From positions 1-23,738 of IMG/VR virus record IMGVR_UViG_3300042465_000768: a stretch of DNA of 23,738 nt. One strand, written 5' to 3'. Source of the stretch: a virus. Each line of letters begins with the position of its first letter. Positions within the stretch are counted from its first letter, which is position 1. Below, piece by piece: positions 6,465-12,311 of this stretch. The notes beneath the pieces were generated by a model that worked only from the letters and a program-made list of their open reading frames with translations, did no database searches and was not told where the DNA came from. The translations under genes and the position numbers were made by a program.

Positions 6465-6686
6465 ATGGATAATCAAATACAAAACTTATTAAACTTAGGT
6501 ATAAATTTAAACAAATTTTATTCTATTGAAGTTCGATCTTGCGACATAATACTACAAGGGTGGGTAACAAGTTCCTTAATGAATGATCTAAATGTATTAG
6601 GATATGAGTTCGATTATATCAAAGAAAATAATTGGTTTCTTTGTAGAAAAGGAAACGTAAGAATTATCTTAACTTTAAACTATTAA
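6465..6686 (+). CDS. Small hypothetical early protein
   Basis: This 73-residue protein is not recognised. It looks like a small alpha-beta protein: a helix (QIQNLLNLGINLNKF), a strand (IEVRSCDIILQGW), a helix (SSLMNDLNVLGYEF) and two strands ending in NVRIILTLNY. It has no signal or membrane segment. It lies two bases after the previous gene and two bases before the ERF gene, which suggests co-translation with recombination functions. Confidence 0.65.
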   Translation: MDNQIQNLLNLGINLNKFYSIEVRSCDIILQGWVTSSLMNDLNVLGYEFDYIKENNWFLCRKGNVRIILTLNY

Positions 6687-6688
6687 TT

Positions 6689-7222
6689 ATGAGCCTAATA
6701 AAAATTCAACAGGAACTAAAAGCACCTAAAAACCAATTCAATGCTTTTGCTAAATACAAGTACCGAAGTGCAGAAGATATTATCGAAGCTGCAAAACCTA
6801 TCTGCCATAAGTACGGCTATGCTTTAATGTTAAGTGACGAAGTAATAGAAGTAGGCGGTAGAGTTTATGTAAAGGCTACGGCTTGTTTAAGTAACGGAGA
6901 AGACAACATAACTTGTACCGGGTTAGCGCGTGAAGAGGAAAACAAAAAAGGTATGGACGCTTCACAAATTACCGGAGCAGCAAGTAGCTATGCCAGGAAG
7001 TACGCACTTAACGGACTGTTTGCCATAGACGATACTAAAGATGCAGATGCTACTAATGAGCATAAAGACGAAGTAAGCGAAGGGCAAAAGGCGTTTTTAA
7101 TTGAAGCACTTGATAAAACAAAGTTTACTGAAGACCAGAAAGTAAAGGCTGCTTTAAAAATCAATGCCATCAAGACCTTAGACGAGTTTAACAAGATTAA
7201 AGAAACAATAAAGAAAAGCTAA
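6689..7222 (+). CDS. erf: ERF-family single-strand annealing protein
   Basis: This 177-residue protein matches the ERF superfamily of phage recombinases. Seen directly: the N-terminal helix region KAPKNQFNAFAKYKYRSAEDI, a central beta region, and the family hallmark GMDASQITGAASSYARKYAL (residues 88-107) followed by NGLFAIDDTKDAD. ERF proteins bind single-stranded DNA and anneal complementary strands for recombination and genome circularisation or repair. The core domain ends near residue 120; the remaining 55 or so residues form a helical tail, probably a mobile protein-interaction segment. No partner 5'-3' exonuclease is adjacent. The mini-protein at 7839 with an SSB-like tail may cooperate on single-stranded DNA. 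Confidence 0.93.
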   Translation: MSLIKIQQELKAPKNQFNAFAKYKYRSAEDIIEAAKPICHKYGYALMLSDEVIEVGGRVYVKATACLSNGEDNITCTGLAREEENKKGMDASQITGAASSYARKYALNGLFAIDDTKDADATNEHKDEVSEGQKAFLIEALDKTKFTEDQKVKAALKINAIKTLDEFNKIKETIKKS

Positions 7223-7223
7223 T

Positions 7224-7469
7224 ATGATAACAGCTATTGAAAAATTAGAAGCATTATTTTACAATGAAGCAGACCCTACAATTAATAGTAGTAGTTGGGT
7301 AATACACGAAAGAACATTAAAAAAATTAATTTTAGCTGCTAAGGAAATAGAAAAATATCAGATAATAGATGCGTATAATCAAGGATACTCAGATGGGCTT
7401 GATAAGACAAATCTAAATGATAATTATTACAATGAAGCGTATCAAAACCAATATAAAAAGAAAAGCTAA
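7224..7469 (+). CDS. Small hypothetical early protein
   Basis: This 81-residue protein is not recognised. It is largely helical with many Tyr and Asn residues (DAYNQGYSDGLDKTNLNDNYY) and ends in a basic KKKS. There is no membrane segment. A QGYSDGxD stretch is frequent in small phage early proteins whose function is unknown to me. It starts one base after the ERF stop and its own stop shares a base with the next ATG, so it sits inside the early operon. Its DNA is more AT-rich than that of the ERF gene. Confidence 0.65.
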   Translation: MITAIEKLEALFYNEADPTINSSSWVIHERTLKKLILAAKEIEKYQIIDAYNQGYSDGLDKTNLNDNYYNEAYQNQYKKKS

Positions 7470-7705
7470 TGAAAGAACTGTTACCATTTGAAAGGCAGAT
7501 ATTACTTGCAGAAGTTTACCACTACGCTTGGTATAACGAAGAGGCTTACTCAGACCTTTTAGCGTTTATAGATAAGTATCAAACCATTTTAGATAAACCA
7601 GTATTTTTAACCCAAATCCCAAACAATGACACAGAAACAACAAATCTTGAACCACTTGCTTTCGGGCAAAACCTTGACACCAATCCAGGCTCTAACGAAA
7701 TTTAA
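7469..7705 (+). CDS. Small hypothetical early protein
   Basis: This 78-residue protein is not recognised. Residues 1-45 look like two amphipathic helices with several aromatic residues (LLAEVYHYAWYNEEAYSDLL). The C-terminal third is polar and probably disordered, and it is encoded in the region overlapping the next gene by 80 bases in another frame. The start shares a base with the previous stop (TAATG). The overlap suggests that the C-terminus is under little constraint of its own. Confidence 0.55.
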   Translation: MKELLPFERQILLAEVYHYAWYNEEAYSDLLAFIDKYQTILDKPVFLTQIPNNDTETTNLEPLAFGQNLDTNPGSNEI

Positions 7706-7835
7706 TAGCCTGAGATTATCGGCAGTTATCTTTGAATTAAAACGCAAAGGATATAAGATACAGTCCGATTTAATTAACGTAGGTAACAAGAAACAACCTA
7801 AATTTGTAAGTAAATATTCACTAATAAAAAAGTAA
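7626..7835 (+). CDS. Winged-helix / helix-turn-helix DNA-binding protein
   Basis: This 69-residue protein has the pattern QQILNHLLSGKTLTPIQALTKF, then SLRLSAVIFELKRKGYKI, then a basic beta-wing region (NVGNKKQPKFVSKYSL). This matches the small phage helix-turn-helix family I know as HTH_39: a helix, a tight turn, a recognition helix and a short wing. It probably binds DNA and may regulate the early region or assist replication. It starts inside the preceding gene (80-base overlap) and ends three bases before the next. Operator-like dyads at 5836-6003 and the replication control region at 8445 are its most likely targets, which is inference. Confidence 0.75.
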   Translation: MTQKQQILNHLLSGKTLTPIQALTKFNSLRLSAVIFELKRKGYKIQSDLINVGNKKQPKFVSKYSLIKK

Positions 7836-7838
7836 AAA

Positions 7839-8033
7839 ATGGAACAAAAAAAATGGAGTGCAGGTGCTTGGAAAAAGCAGACCACTAAAGGAGAAGTAAT
7901 TAATTTTACAATCGAGAATGTTAAATACTCAATGTGGGTTAATGCTTACAAGACAGAGGATAAGCAACCAGATTACAAGATTTATTTAAATGATTTCAAA
8001 CCTAAAGAAGACACGGAAGGATTGCCGTTTTAA
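7839..8033 (+). CDS. Mini-protein with SSB-like acidic C-terminal tip
   Basis: This 64-residue protein looks like a single small beta domain (KWSAGAWKKQTTKGEVINF, then VKYSMWVNAYK, then PDYKIYLNDFK), loosely like DUF736-type beta proteins, followed by a short acidic tail ending DTEGLPF. Bacterial SSB proteins end in an acidic stretch plus an Ile-Pro-Phe or Leu-Pro-Phe tip that recruits replication and repair enzymes. The same ending here, in a gene between an annealing protein and replication genes, suggests a single-stranded DNA binding protein or a mimic that draws SSB partners. The fold and role are inferred. Confidence 0.65.
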   Translation: MEQKKWSAGAWKKQTTKGEVINFTIENVKYSMWVNAYKTEDKQPDYKIYLNDFKPKEDTEGLPF

Positions 8034-8035
8034 TT

Positions 8036-8464
8036 ATGCTAACTAAAAATAGAGATGTTTCAATAAGACAACTGAAGGAGTTGTACTATGCTCAACGTAA
8101 TACCCACGTTAAATTGCACGAAATGATGTCGCAGTTAGGGTTGTTAGGCTTAGAAGACAACGAGCCTTTAGGTGCGGATATAGGTGCGAGAAGCATCGTT
8201 AAATTAGTTGAAGAGGTATTTGAATGCGATATATCAAGAAGGGATAGGAGTTTAAGAACTACCTTTGGGCGCAAGGCTGCTGCTTACTTACTCAGAAAGT
8301 ATACTAAATTGAACCTAAAAGAGATAAGCGCATACACCGGCACTAAAGACCATACCACCGCAATTCACAATATCAAACAAGCAAACAACCTAATTGATAC
8401 GGAAGATTGGTTTAAGGACAAATTAAAAAGAATTTGCCAAAAGATTGAAATTACGGAAAATTAG
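8036..8464 (+). CDS. DnaA domain IV-like DNA-binding protein (no AAA+ domain)
   Basis: This 142-residue protein has an N-terminal helical region (1-48), then a segment typical of DnaA domain IV: SIVKLVEEVFECDI, RDRSLRTTFGRKAAAYLLRKYTKL, LKEISAYTGTKDHTTAIHNIKQ (signature at residues 101-112). In DnaA the DHTTVLHA motif and preceding basic helix read the DnaA box. The AAA+ ATPase domain is absent, so this protein could bind host DnaA boxes or a phage origin without ATP control, and could compete with host DnaA. It lies directly upstream of the replication-control RNA and the initiator gene; the promoter of that RNA overlaps its 3' end. No obvious TTATNCACA box was seen nearby. The domain call is strong; the role is inferred. 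Confidence 0.85.
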   Translation: MLTKNRDVSIRQLKELYYAQRNTHVKLHEMMSQLGLLGLEDNEPLGADIGARSIVKLVEEVFECDISRRDRSLRTTFGRKAAAYLLRKYTKLNLKEISAYTGTKDHTTAIHNIKQANNLIDTEDWFKDKLKRICQKIEITEN

Positions 8465-8474
8465 TTTATATTTG
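8445..8474 (+). promoter_or_regulatory. Promoter of the replication-control RNA
   Basis: TTG at 8445-8447 and TATATTTG at 8467-8474 are separated by 19 bases, which matches the Bacteroidota -33/-7 promoter. Transcription should begin near 8480, exactly where a structured RNA begins. The promoter lies inside the last codons of the DnaA-IV-like gene. Confidence 0.75.
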
Positions 8475-8478
8475 TAAA

Positions 8479-8570
8479 AAGACACATAGACGAACTGCGA
8501 ACCGCCTATGTGTTTAGTGGTTAAATAATAATAACCCTGGTAGTTCGCAGCTATCGGGGTTTATTTTTTT
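8479..8570 (+). ncRNA. Structured RNA with two hairpins and complementary loops (candidate sRNA or leader)
   Basis: Downstream of the promoter, hairpin 1 is formed by ACACATAG (8482-8489) and CTATGTGT (8506-8513), extended by A8480-T8515 and a G-T pair, with an inner CG/CG pair step (8491-8492 with 8503-8504) closing the loop AACTGCGAAC. Hairpin 2 is the terminator stem at 8533-8561. Its seven-base loop TTCGCAG (8544-8550) is exactly complementary to CTGCGAA (8495-8501) in loop 1, so the two loops could kiss or form a pseudoknot. There is no open reading frame of note. The initiator ATG follows at 8572. It may be an independent sRNA of about 90 nt or an attenuating leader of the replication gene. 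I know of no named RNA family that matches. Confidence 0.7.
8533..8570 (+). terminator. Rho-independent terminator or attenuator before the replication initiator
   Basis: AACCCTGGTAG (8533-8543) pairs with CTATCGGGGTT (8551-8561) over eleven positions, including two G-T pairs, around the loop TTCGCAG; TATTTTTTT follows at 8562-8570. The stem and T-run are the strongest terminator in the window. It stops one base before the initiator ATG, so read-through must be regulated or partial if the gene is expressed from this promoter. Confidence 0.82.
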
Positions 8571-8571
8571 T

Positions 8572-9306
8572 ATGGCAAAAGACCCAGCGTTTTTATTTTA
8601 TCCCGGTGACTATGTAAGTGGCACTATGGGAATGACATTTGAAGAGAAGGGAGCATATATGGACTTGCTTATGCTTCAGTTTAACCGAGGGCATATGAAC
8701 ACTCATATGATACAACATACGGTTGGTCACTTGTGGGATCAAGTGAAATGCAAGTTTATTCAGGATAACGAAGGTTTATGGTACAATGTCAGGCTTGACG
8801 TTGAAAAAGAAAAGCGTAAAACCTTTACTGAGTCAAGGCGAAACAATATGAAACCTAAAGACAAACCCTCATATGAACCCCCATATGAAACGCATATGCA
8901 ACACCATATGGACTCCCATATGGAAAATGTAAATGAAAATATAAATAAAGATATTAATACTAATAAAAGTAAATGTAGTTTTGAACAAGCTTTTGAATAT
9001 ATGGCTAATAAAATTAGTTTAGATTTAGCTAAGATTGAAGCTGAAAAGTTTGTAAATTACTATACAAGCAACGGGTGGAAAGTAGGGAAAAACCCTATGA
9101 AAAGTTGGACACACGCAGCAAATACTTGGTTAATAAACTCTAAACAATATGCAAAAGGAACTACAAACAATCACAGAAAACTTAATAAGCACGAACTCGA
9201 AGAACTTAGAAATCACAACTACGTCTTCTCTACTTCCTATGGAGAAGGAGATTATGACCGCATTCTCGGGGGAAAGAATGAGGAACCTAAACTCTATCAT
9301 ATTTAA
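8572..9306 (+). CDS. Phage replication initiator, DUF1376-type
   Basis: This 244-residue protein begins with the DUF1376 (YdaU-like) pattern: DPAFLFYPGDYVSGTMGMTFEEKGAY, then DLLMLQFNRG, and KFIQDNEGLWYNVRLDVEKEKRK followed by SRRNN. This is a winged-helix DNA-binding domain (about 1-95) found in phage replication proteins. Residues about 98-130 form a low-complexity linker (His, Met, Asn) encoded by the CATATG repeat array. The C-terminal domain (about 133-195) is helical (FEQAFEYMANKISLDLAKIE; KSWTHAANTWLIN), a type often seen in replisome organisers. The last 68 or so bases overlap the next gene. By analogy with lambda O it probably binds the repeats within its own gene and opens the origin. 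The start follows a terminator by one base and no Shine-Dalgarno sequence is visible. Confidence 0.82.
   Translation: MAKDPAFLFYPGDYVSGTMGMTFEEKGAYMDLLMLQFNRGHMNTHMIQHTVGHLWDQVKCKFIQDNEGLWYNVRLDVEKEKRKTFTESRRNNMKPKDKPSYEPPYETHMQHHMDSHMENVNENINKDINTNKSKCSFEQAFEYMANKISLDLAKIEAEKFVNYYTSNGWKVGKNPMKSWTHAANTWLINSKQYAKGTTNNHRKLNKHELEELRNHNYVFSTSYGEGDYDRILGGKNEEPKLYHI
8870..8990 (+). other. Candidate replication origin: CATATG iterons followed by AT-rich DNA
   Basis: Five CATATG palindromes start at 8870, 8882, 8893, 8905 and 8917, spaced 12, 11, 12 and 12 bases, with a consensus near CATATGRA plus a C-rich end. Two more at 8692 and 8704 are also 12 bases apart. Because of the 11-base step the motif is read as Tyr codons in the first two units and as His-Met in the last three, so the DNA motif rather than the protein sequence is repeated. 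The 70 bases after the array (8923-8990) are extremely AT-rich, as expected of an unwinding element. The array lies in the linker of the initiator gene, as in lambda O. Origin function is inferred. Confidence 0.7.
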
Positions 9307-9907
9307 GCAAAACATTATTTACCTTATGCAGCTTGTAGGAATTAATACTCCTGGAGACGTTAAGTTAGCAATTTTAGAAGATTGGATAAGAACCGAGTAT
9401 GGTGGGTTTACAATAAACGAAGTTAAAGTAGCGTTTAAGCAAATGGTAGCGAATGACTTTATAGATCACTACCAGAACTTTAGCCCTGCATACTTTAGTC
9501 AGGTTATGGATAGGTACAAGAAAAAAGCAAACGAAGTAAGAAAAATGATTCCACAAGAACGAGTTGAAGCAATCCCACACTTAACCGATTTAGAGATAAT
9601 TGATTATAGTTATCAAGAATATAAGGTTTTAGAGAATAGAACTTTTGATAGGTTGTTCAATCCATTAAGCGTATTTACAAAGCTTAATAGTACTGGCATT
9701 AAGGTATGGACAAAAGAAGATGGCGCACTTGCTAAAAAGAAACTTATGGAGATTATAACCTACAAAGCTAATAAAATGGACATCATAAGTGCAAAGCAGT
9801 ACAGGGACGAATGGACTGAACAATGGTTAAAGAACCAGGCTCGAGCAGTTGCAGTAGCTTTATTTTTTGAGGAACAAATAAAAATTGGCAAAGTTTCGTT
9901 TTCTTAA
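9239..9907 (+). CDS. Conserved phage replication-associated protein, helicase-loader candidate by position
   Basis: This protein is not assigned to a family. From the start at 9239 it has 222 residues; starts at 9149 and 9278 are possible in frame. The 9149 start would overlap the initiator by 158 bases and adds a Ser/Thr-rich stretch, so it is disfavoured. The conserved-looking core is NIIYLMQLVGINTPGDVKLA, EDWIRTEYGGFTINEVKVAFKQ, and FSPAYFSQVMDRYKKKANEVRK, all helical. The second half is helical and ends hydrophobic-basic. It overlaps the initiator gene as lambda P overlaps O, and no helicase or loader is otherwise visible, so a helicase-loading or replisome-bridging role is a reasonable guess. 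There is no Walker motif, so it is not a DnaC-type ATPase. Confidence 0.75.
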   Translation: MEKEIMTAFSGERMRNLNSIIFKQNIIYLMQLVGINTPGDVKLAILEDWIRTEYGGFTINEVKVAFKQMVANDFIDHYQNFSPAYFSQVMDRYKKKANEVRKMIPQERVEAIPHLTDLEIIDYSYQEYKVLENRTFDRLFNPLSVFTKLNSTGIKVWTKEDGALAKKKLMEIITYKANKMDIISAKQYRDEWTEQWLKNQARAVAVALFFEEQIKIGKVSFS

Positions 9908-9921
9908 TATAGTTTTGTAAT

Positions 9922-10227
9922 ATGACCGCAAACGAATTAACCAAACAAGCAATCCAAACTCTAAATAAAAATGGGTGCTTTGTATGGCGTAACAATAACT
10001 TAGCGGTTAGGGGTCGCACCTTTATAGGACTTAAAGGAGTGCCAGATGTTGTTGGCTTCCACACACAAAGCGGAGTAGCGGTTTACTGCGAGACCAAAGC
10101 AATAGGCGATAAGTTAAGCAGCTACCAAATAGCGTTCTTAAACTTAGCAAAGACGGCAAATTGCTTCTGTTACATAGCAACCGAAGAGAACGGCAAATTA
10201 ACCATAAAAGAATATGAACAAGAATAG
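9922..10227 (+). CDS. VRR-NUC domain nuclease
   Basis: This 101-residue protein is a stand-alone VRR-NUC domain of the PD-(D/E)xK superfamily. Seen directly: GVPDVVGF (Pro41-Asp42), VYCETKA (Glu57, Lys59), and the downstream LSSYQIAFLN with Gln69, in the right order and spacing. Small phage VRR-NUC proteins act as structure-specific nucleases, probably on branched or flapped DNA such as Holliday junctions. Its context after replication genes fits resolution of replication or recombination intermediates before packaging. TAGTTTTG at 9910-9917 matches the -7 consensus, with TTG 22 bases upstream (9885-9887), but this would give an almost leaderless mRNA and is weak. It overlaps the next gene by 14 bases. 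Confidence 0.9.
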   Translation: MTANELTKQAIQTLNKNGCFVWRNNNLAVRGRTFIGLKGVPDVVGFHTQSGVAVYCETKAIGDKLSSYQIAFLNLAKTANCFCYIATEENGKLTIKEYEQE

Positions 10228-10690
10228 CATCATATTAGAACTTTGGGAGAGCCGAGAACTAAAGGAAGCAATAGATAAAATGCAGCCTGAAGATTTACGA
10301 GAAGATTTAAGAAGCGAAATATTTAAGGTGCTATGCGAAATGGACGAGGAACGATTAATTGATATGCGCACCCGGAACGTATTAAAGTTCTACTTGGTTA
10401 GGACAATGATTAATATGATGCAGAGTAATACAAGCCAATTTTATAGGACATACCGAAAACCTTTAGAAGTAGAATTAATAGTACACGATAGGGACGAAGA
10501 TTTACTTAACAAAGTAGAAGATGAGTTATCAAAGATGCACTGGTACAAAGCGGAACTATTGCGAGTGTATGCAATTAAGCATAACTGCAACGCTAAAGAA
10601 TTAAGTAGGGTTACAGGCATTCCGTATATGTCAATACATAGGGAACTAAAATTAACTAAACGTGAATTAAAAAAACAATTACGCAAATGA
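10214..10690 (+). CDS. Sigma-70-like helix-turn-helix protein
   Basis: This 158-residue protein is helical throughout. The first half (ELWESRELKEAIDKMQPEDL; RSEIFKVLCEMDEERLIDM; FYLVRTMINMMQSN) resembles region 2-like parts of small sigma-like proteins found in phages of Bacteroidota. The C-terminal helix-turn-helix (about 124-155: CNAKELSRVTGIPYMSIHRE, then a Lys/Arg-rich helix) resembles sigma region 4. It may redirect host RNA polymerase to phage middle or late promoters, or simply regulate transcription. The region between the two domains is acidic. It overlaps the upstream nuclease by 14 bases and the downstream membrane protein by four. Sigma activity is inferred from layout; strict catalytic or promoter-melting residues cannot be judged. 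Confidence 0.75.
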   Translation: MNKNSIILELWESRELKEAIDKMQPEDLREDLRSEIFKVLCEMDEERLIDMRTRNVLKFYLVRTMINMMQSNTSQFYRTYRKPLEVELIVHDRDEDLLNKVEDELSKMHWYKAELLRVYAIKHNCNAKELSRVTGIPYMSIHRELKLTKRELKKQLRK

Positions 10691-10920
10691 TAATTATAGC
10701 AGCGATATGCTTTGCAATATTCTTTGTAGAGATACACCAATTCCATAGAAAATGGTATTTAGATTTTAAGCCTTTTAGTTGCACGAGTTGTTTAGCAGCT
10801 TGGACAGGGTTAGTTTTATATTTACTACCTGCAATATGTACCGACATAATTGCGTTTGTATTTATACCCGGAGTGTTAGCACCTTTACTTTCAAAAATAA
10901 TGTGGAACTTATGGAAATAG
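10687..10920 (+). CDS. Small membrane protein with CxxC motif
   Basis: This 77-residue protein starts with an ATGA overlap and has an N-terminal hydrophobic helix (about 2-15), a loop FKPFSCTSCLAAW with Cys32 and Cys35, a second helix (about 36-51) and a third hydrophobic stretch (about 54-72) ending in MWNLWK. The FSCTSCLAAWTG motif appears in conserved small phage proteins of Bacteroidota as I recall, without known function. The cysteines could bind metal or form a disulfide at the membrane. The following gene also encodes a CxxC protein and overlaps it by ten bases. Function unknown. Confidence 0.65.
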   Translation: MIIIAAICFAIFFVEIHQFHRKWYLDFKPFSCTSCLAAWTGLVLYLLPAICTDIIAFVFIPGVLAPLLSKIMWNLWK

Positions 10921-11156
10921 AACACCGCAACTTTTTAGATCAACACATTGGTAATTGGCATACAGTTCAAAACGGATATGTGCGAAATATCGACTTAGAC
11001 ATCTTAAAAATGTACGAGCATATTTATCGTAAGTATATGAGTCCAGATTTCATATTAACAGTATGGTGCGGTAATTGTATCTTCGATATGATTAAACGCT
11101 TGTATACTTGGTACGAAGAGCAACCTAAACCCAAAAATAAAAAAAAGAATGGCTAA
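10911..11156 (+). CDS. Small hypothetical protein with CxxC motif
   Basis: This 81-residue protein starts at ATG 10911, overlapping the previous gene by ten bases; a longer in-frame start at 10779 would overlap by 142 bases and adds residues that look like a shadow translation. The body is helical (IDLDILKMYEHIYRKYM), followed by VWCGNCIFDMIKRLYTWYEE with Cys53 and Cys56, and a Lys/Pro-rich basic tail (KPKNKKKNG). A Cys-x-x-Cys before a DMIxRLY helix is a pattern I have seen in small uncharacterised phage proteins. It may bind zinc or work with the CxxC membrane protein just upstream. It overlaps the acyltransferase gene by eight bases. Confidence 0.65.
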   Translation: MEIEHRNFLDQHIGNWHTVQNGYVRNIDLDILKMYEHIYRKYMSPDFILTVWCGNCIFDMIKRLYTWYEEQPKPKNKKKNG

Positions 11157-11628
11157 CTTAATCCACCCCACCGCTATCATTGGCGATAACGTAATTATCG
11201 GAGACGGAAACTACATTGGTGCTTATTGTATAATCGGAGACAAAGCAGAGCATAAAAAGTTCTGGAATAAAGAAAAAGGCAAAGTATACATAGGCGATAA
11301 CAATGTTATTACAGGACTTGTAACAATAGATGCAGGTACCGAAATAGATACCTTTATTGGCAATAATTGTTTTATAATGAAACACGCACACATAGGACAC
11401 GATTGCACTATCTTAGATAATGTTACAATAAGTTGCGGAGCAAAAATAGGTGGTCACTCTATTGTAGATCAAGGTGCTAATATAGGACTTAACGCAGTTC
11501 TACATCAATTTGCAAACGTAGGAGAAAATTGTATGATAGGAGCAAGTGCCTTCTTAAAAGGAGATGCAAAACCAAATACTAAATATGCAGGAGTACCGGC
11601 AAGGGAAATCGGCTCAAACATAAGATAA
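11149..11628 (+). CDS. LpxA-like left-handed beta-helix acyltransferase
   Basis: This 159-residue protein is a hexapeptide-repeat (left-handed beta-helix) protein with repeats such as IGDNVI, IGDGNY and IGDNNV. It keeps residues of the LpxA active site: AHIGHDC with His84 (E. coli His125) and LHQF with His119 (E. coli His160), at the same spacing. The end YAGVPAREIG is typical of this fold. E. coli LpxA is about 262 residues; the C-terminal helical domain that binds acyl carrier protein is missing. It may move an acyl or acetyl group onto a sugar nucleotide or glycan. Next to two glycosyltransferases it suggests glycan modification of the host envelope or virion. The substrate is unknown, and a sugar O- or N-acetyltransferase is equally possible. 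Confidence 0.87.
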   Translation: MANLIHPTAIIGDNVIIGDGNYIGAYCIIGDKAEHKKFWNKEKGKVYIGDNNVITGLVTIDAGTEIDTFIGNNCFIMKHAHIGHDCTILDNVTISCGAKIGGHSIVDQGANIGLNAVLHQFANVGENCMIGASAFLKGDAKPNTKYAGVPAREIGSNIR

Positions 11629-12311
11629 TGAAAGTAGCTATTTTATTACTTGCACAAAATAGACACGATTTAACGCAGCGTGTAATTAACCAAAACTTTT
11701 TTAACTCTGGTTACAATGCGGACTGCTTCTTAATAGACAATGGCAGCGACACGCACGAAACTTTTAACTACCCTTTTGCCGGTTATGACTTATCAAAAGA
11801 AAAGCGAGGCATAGCAGCCGGGGTTAATGCAGGACTTAGGATAACGCAGAACTACGATGCGGTTTGTTTATTAGCTAATGACATTTTATTACCACAAGAT
11901 TGGTTAGCTAAGTTTGTTCTGTTTGCACAACGAATAGAGAAGACAGGCATAATAGGAATACATTGTGTAGAAGATTTGCCGCCAATAGTAGACGTGGTAC
12001 ATAAAACGCATACACCTTTTGGCGATAACTTTATTACTCGTGAACTTATAGACAAGATAGGTGGGTATAATACCGAGTATGACCCATACGGAATGCAAGA
12101 CAGAGATTATGGGGAACGAGCAACTATTACAGGCTTTACCAACTATTACCTTCCAGATATGCGCTCGGAGCATATAGGACACGATGTCGGTAACGGCACG
12201 GAATATAGAAGAATGAAGGACGAAAGTTTAGGACGGGCGCAAAGTGTATGGGAAAAATACCAAGACATTTACCATAACCAAAAGAATATAAGATGCGAAT
12301 ACTTTGTATAA
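11628..12311 (+). CDS. Glycosyltransferase family 2 (GT-A fold)
   Basis: This 227-residue protein has GT2 features in order: N-terminal VAILLLAQNRHDL, the nucleotide-sugar motif LIDNGS (35-40), the GIAAGVNAGL helix (61-70), LLANDILLPQDW with Asn-Asp at 84-85 in place of the DxD metal motif, and a C-terminal acceptor segment FGDNFITRELIDKIGGYN followed by MQDRDYGERATITGF, where the ED-like pair (Asp158, Asp160) is expected to include the catalytic base. It would transfer a sugar from a nucleotide donor to an acceptor glycan or protein. It starts on the stop of the acyltransferase gene and overlaps the next glycosyltransferase by 19 bases, so the three genes are probably one unit. Confidence 0.9.
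   Translation: MKVAILLLAQNRHDLTQRVINQNFFNSGYNADCFLIDNGSDTHETFNYPFAGYDLSKEKRGIAAGVNAGLRITQNYDAVCLLANDILLPQDWLAKFVLFAQRIEKTGIIGIHCVEDLPPIVDVVHKTHTPFGDNFITRELIDKIGGYNTEYDPYGMQDRDYGERATITGFTNYYLPDMRSEHIGHDVGNGTEYRRMKDESLGRAQSVWEKYQDIYHNQKNIRCEYFV

Noticed and set aside
8479-8570. tRNA-like or known riboswitch in the structured RNA
   Set aside because: GTTCGCAG superficially recalls a T-arm, but there is no acceptor stem, anticodon arm or CCA, and no known riboswitch core was recognised.
8870-8922. CRISPR array or protein tandem repeat at the CATATG sites
   Set aside because: Units are only about 12 bases without spacers, and the reading frame changes between units, so neither a CRISPR array nor a protein repeat is supported.
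8400-9000. DnaA boxes near the DnaA-IV-like gene and initiator
   Set aside because: No TTATNCACA match was seen by eye on either strand in this region.
9149-9238. Longer N-terminus for the gene ending at 9907
   Set aside because: It would overlap the initiator by 158 bases and adds a Ser/Thr-rich stretch without conserved look; starts at 9239 or 9278 fit better.
9885-9917. Promoter before the VRR-NUC gene (TTG-N22-TAGTTTTG)
   Set aside because: The match is acceptable but the start would fall almost on the ATG, and the gene is already in a tightly packed operon; kept only as a weak possibility.
10779-10910. Longer N-terminus for the CxxC gene ending at 11156
   Set aside because: The extra 44 residues are an out-of-frame reading of the membrane protein gene; ATG 10911 gives a ten-base overlap typical of this genome.
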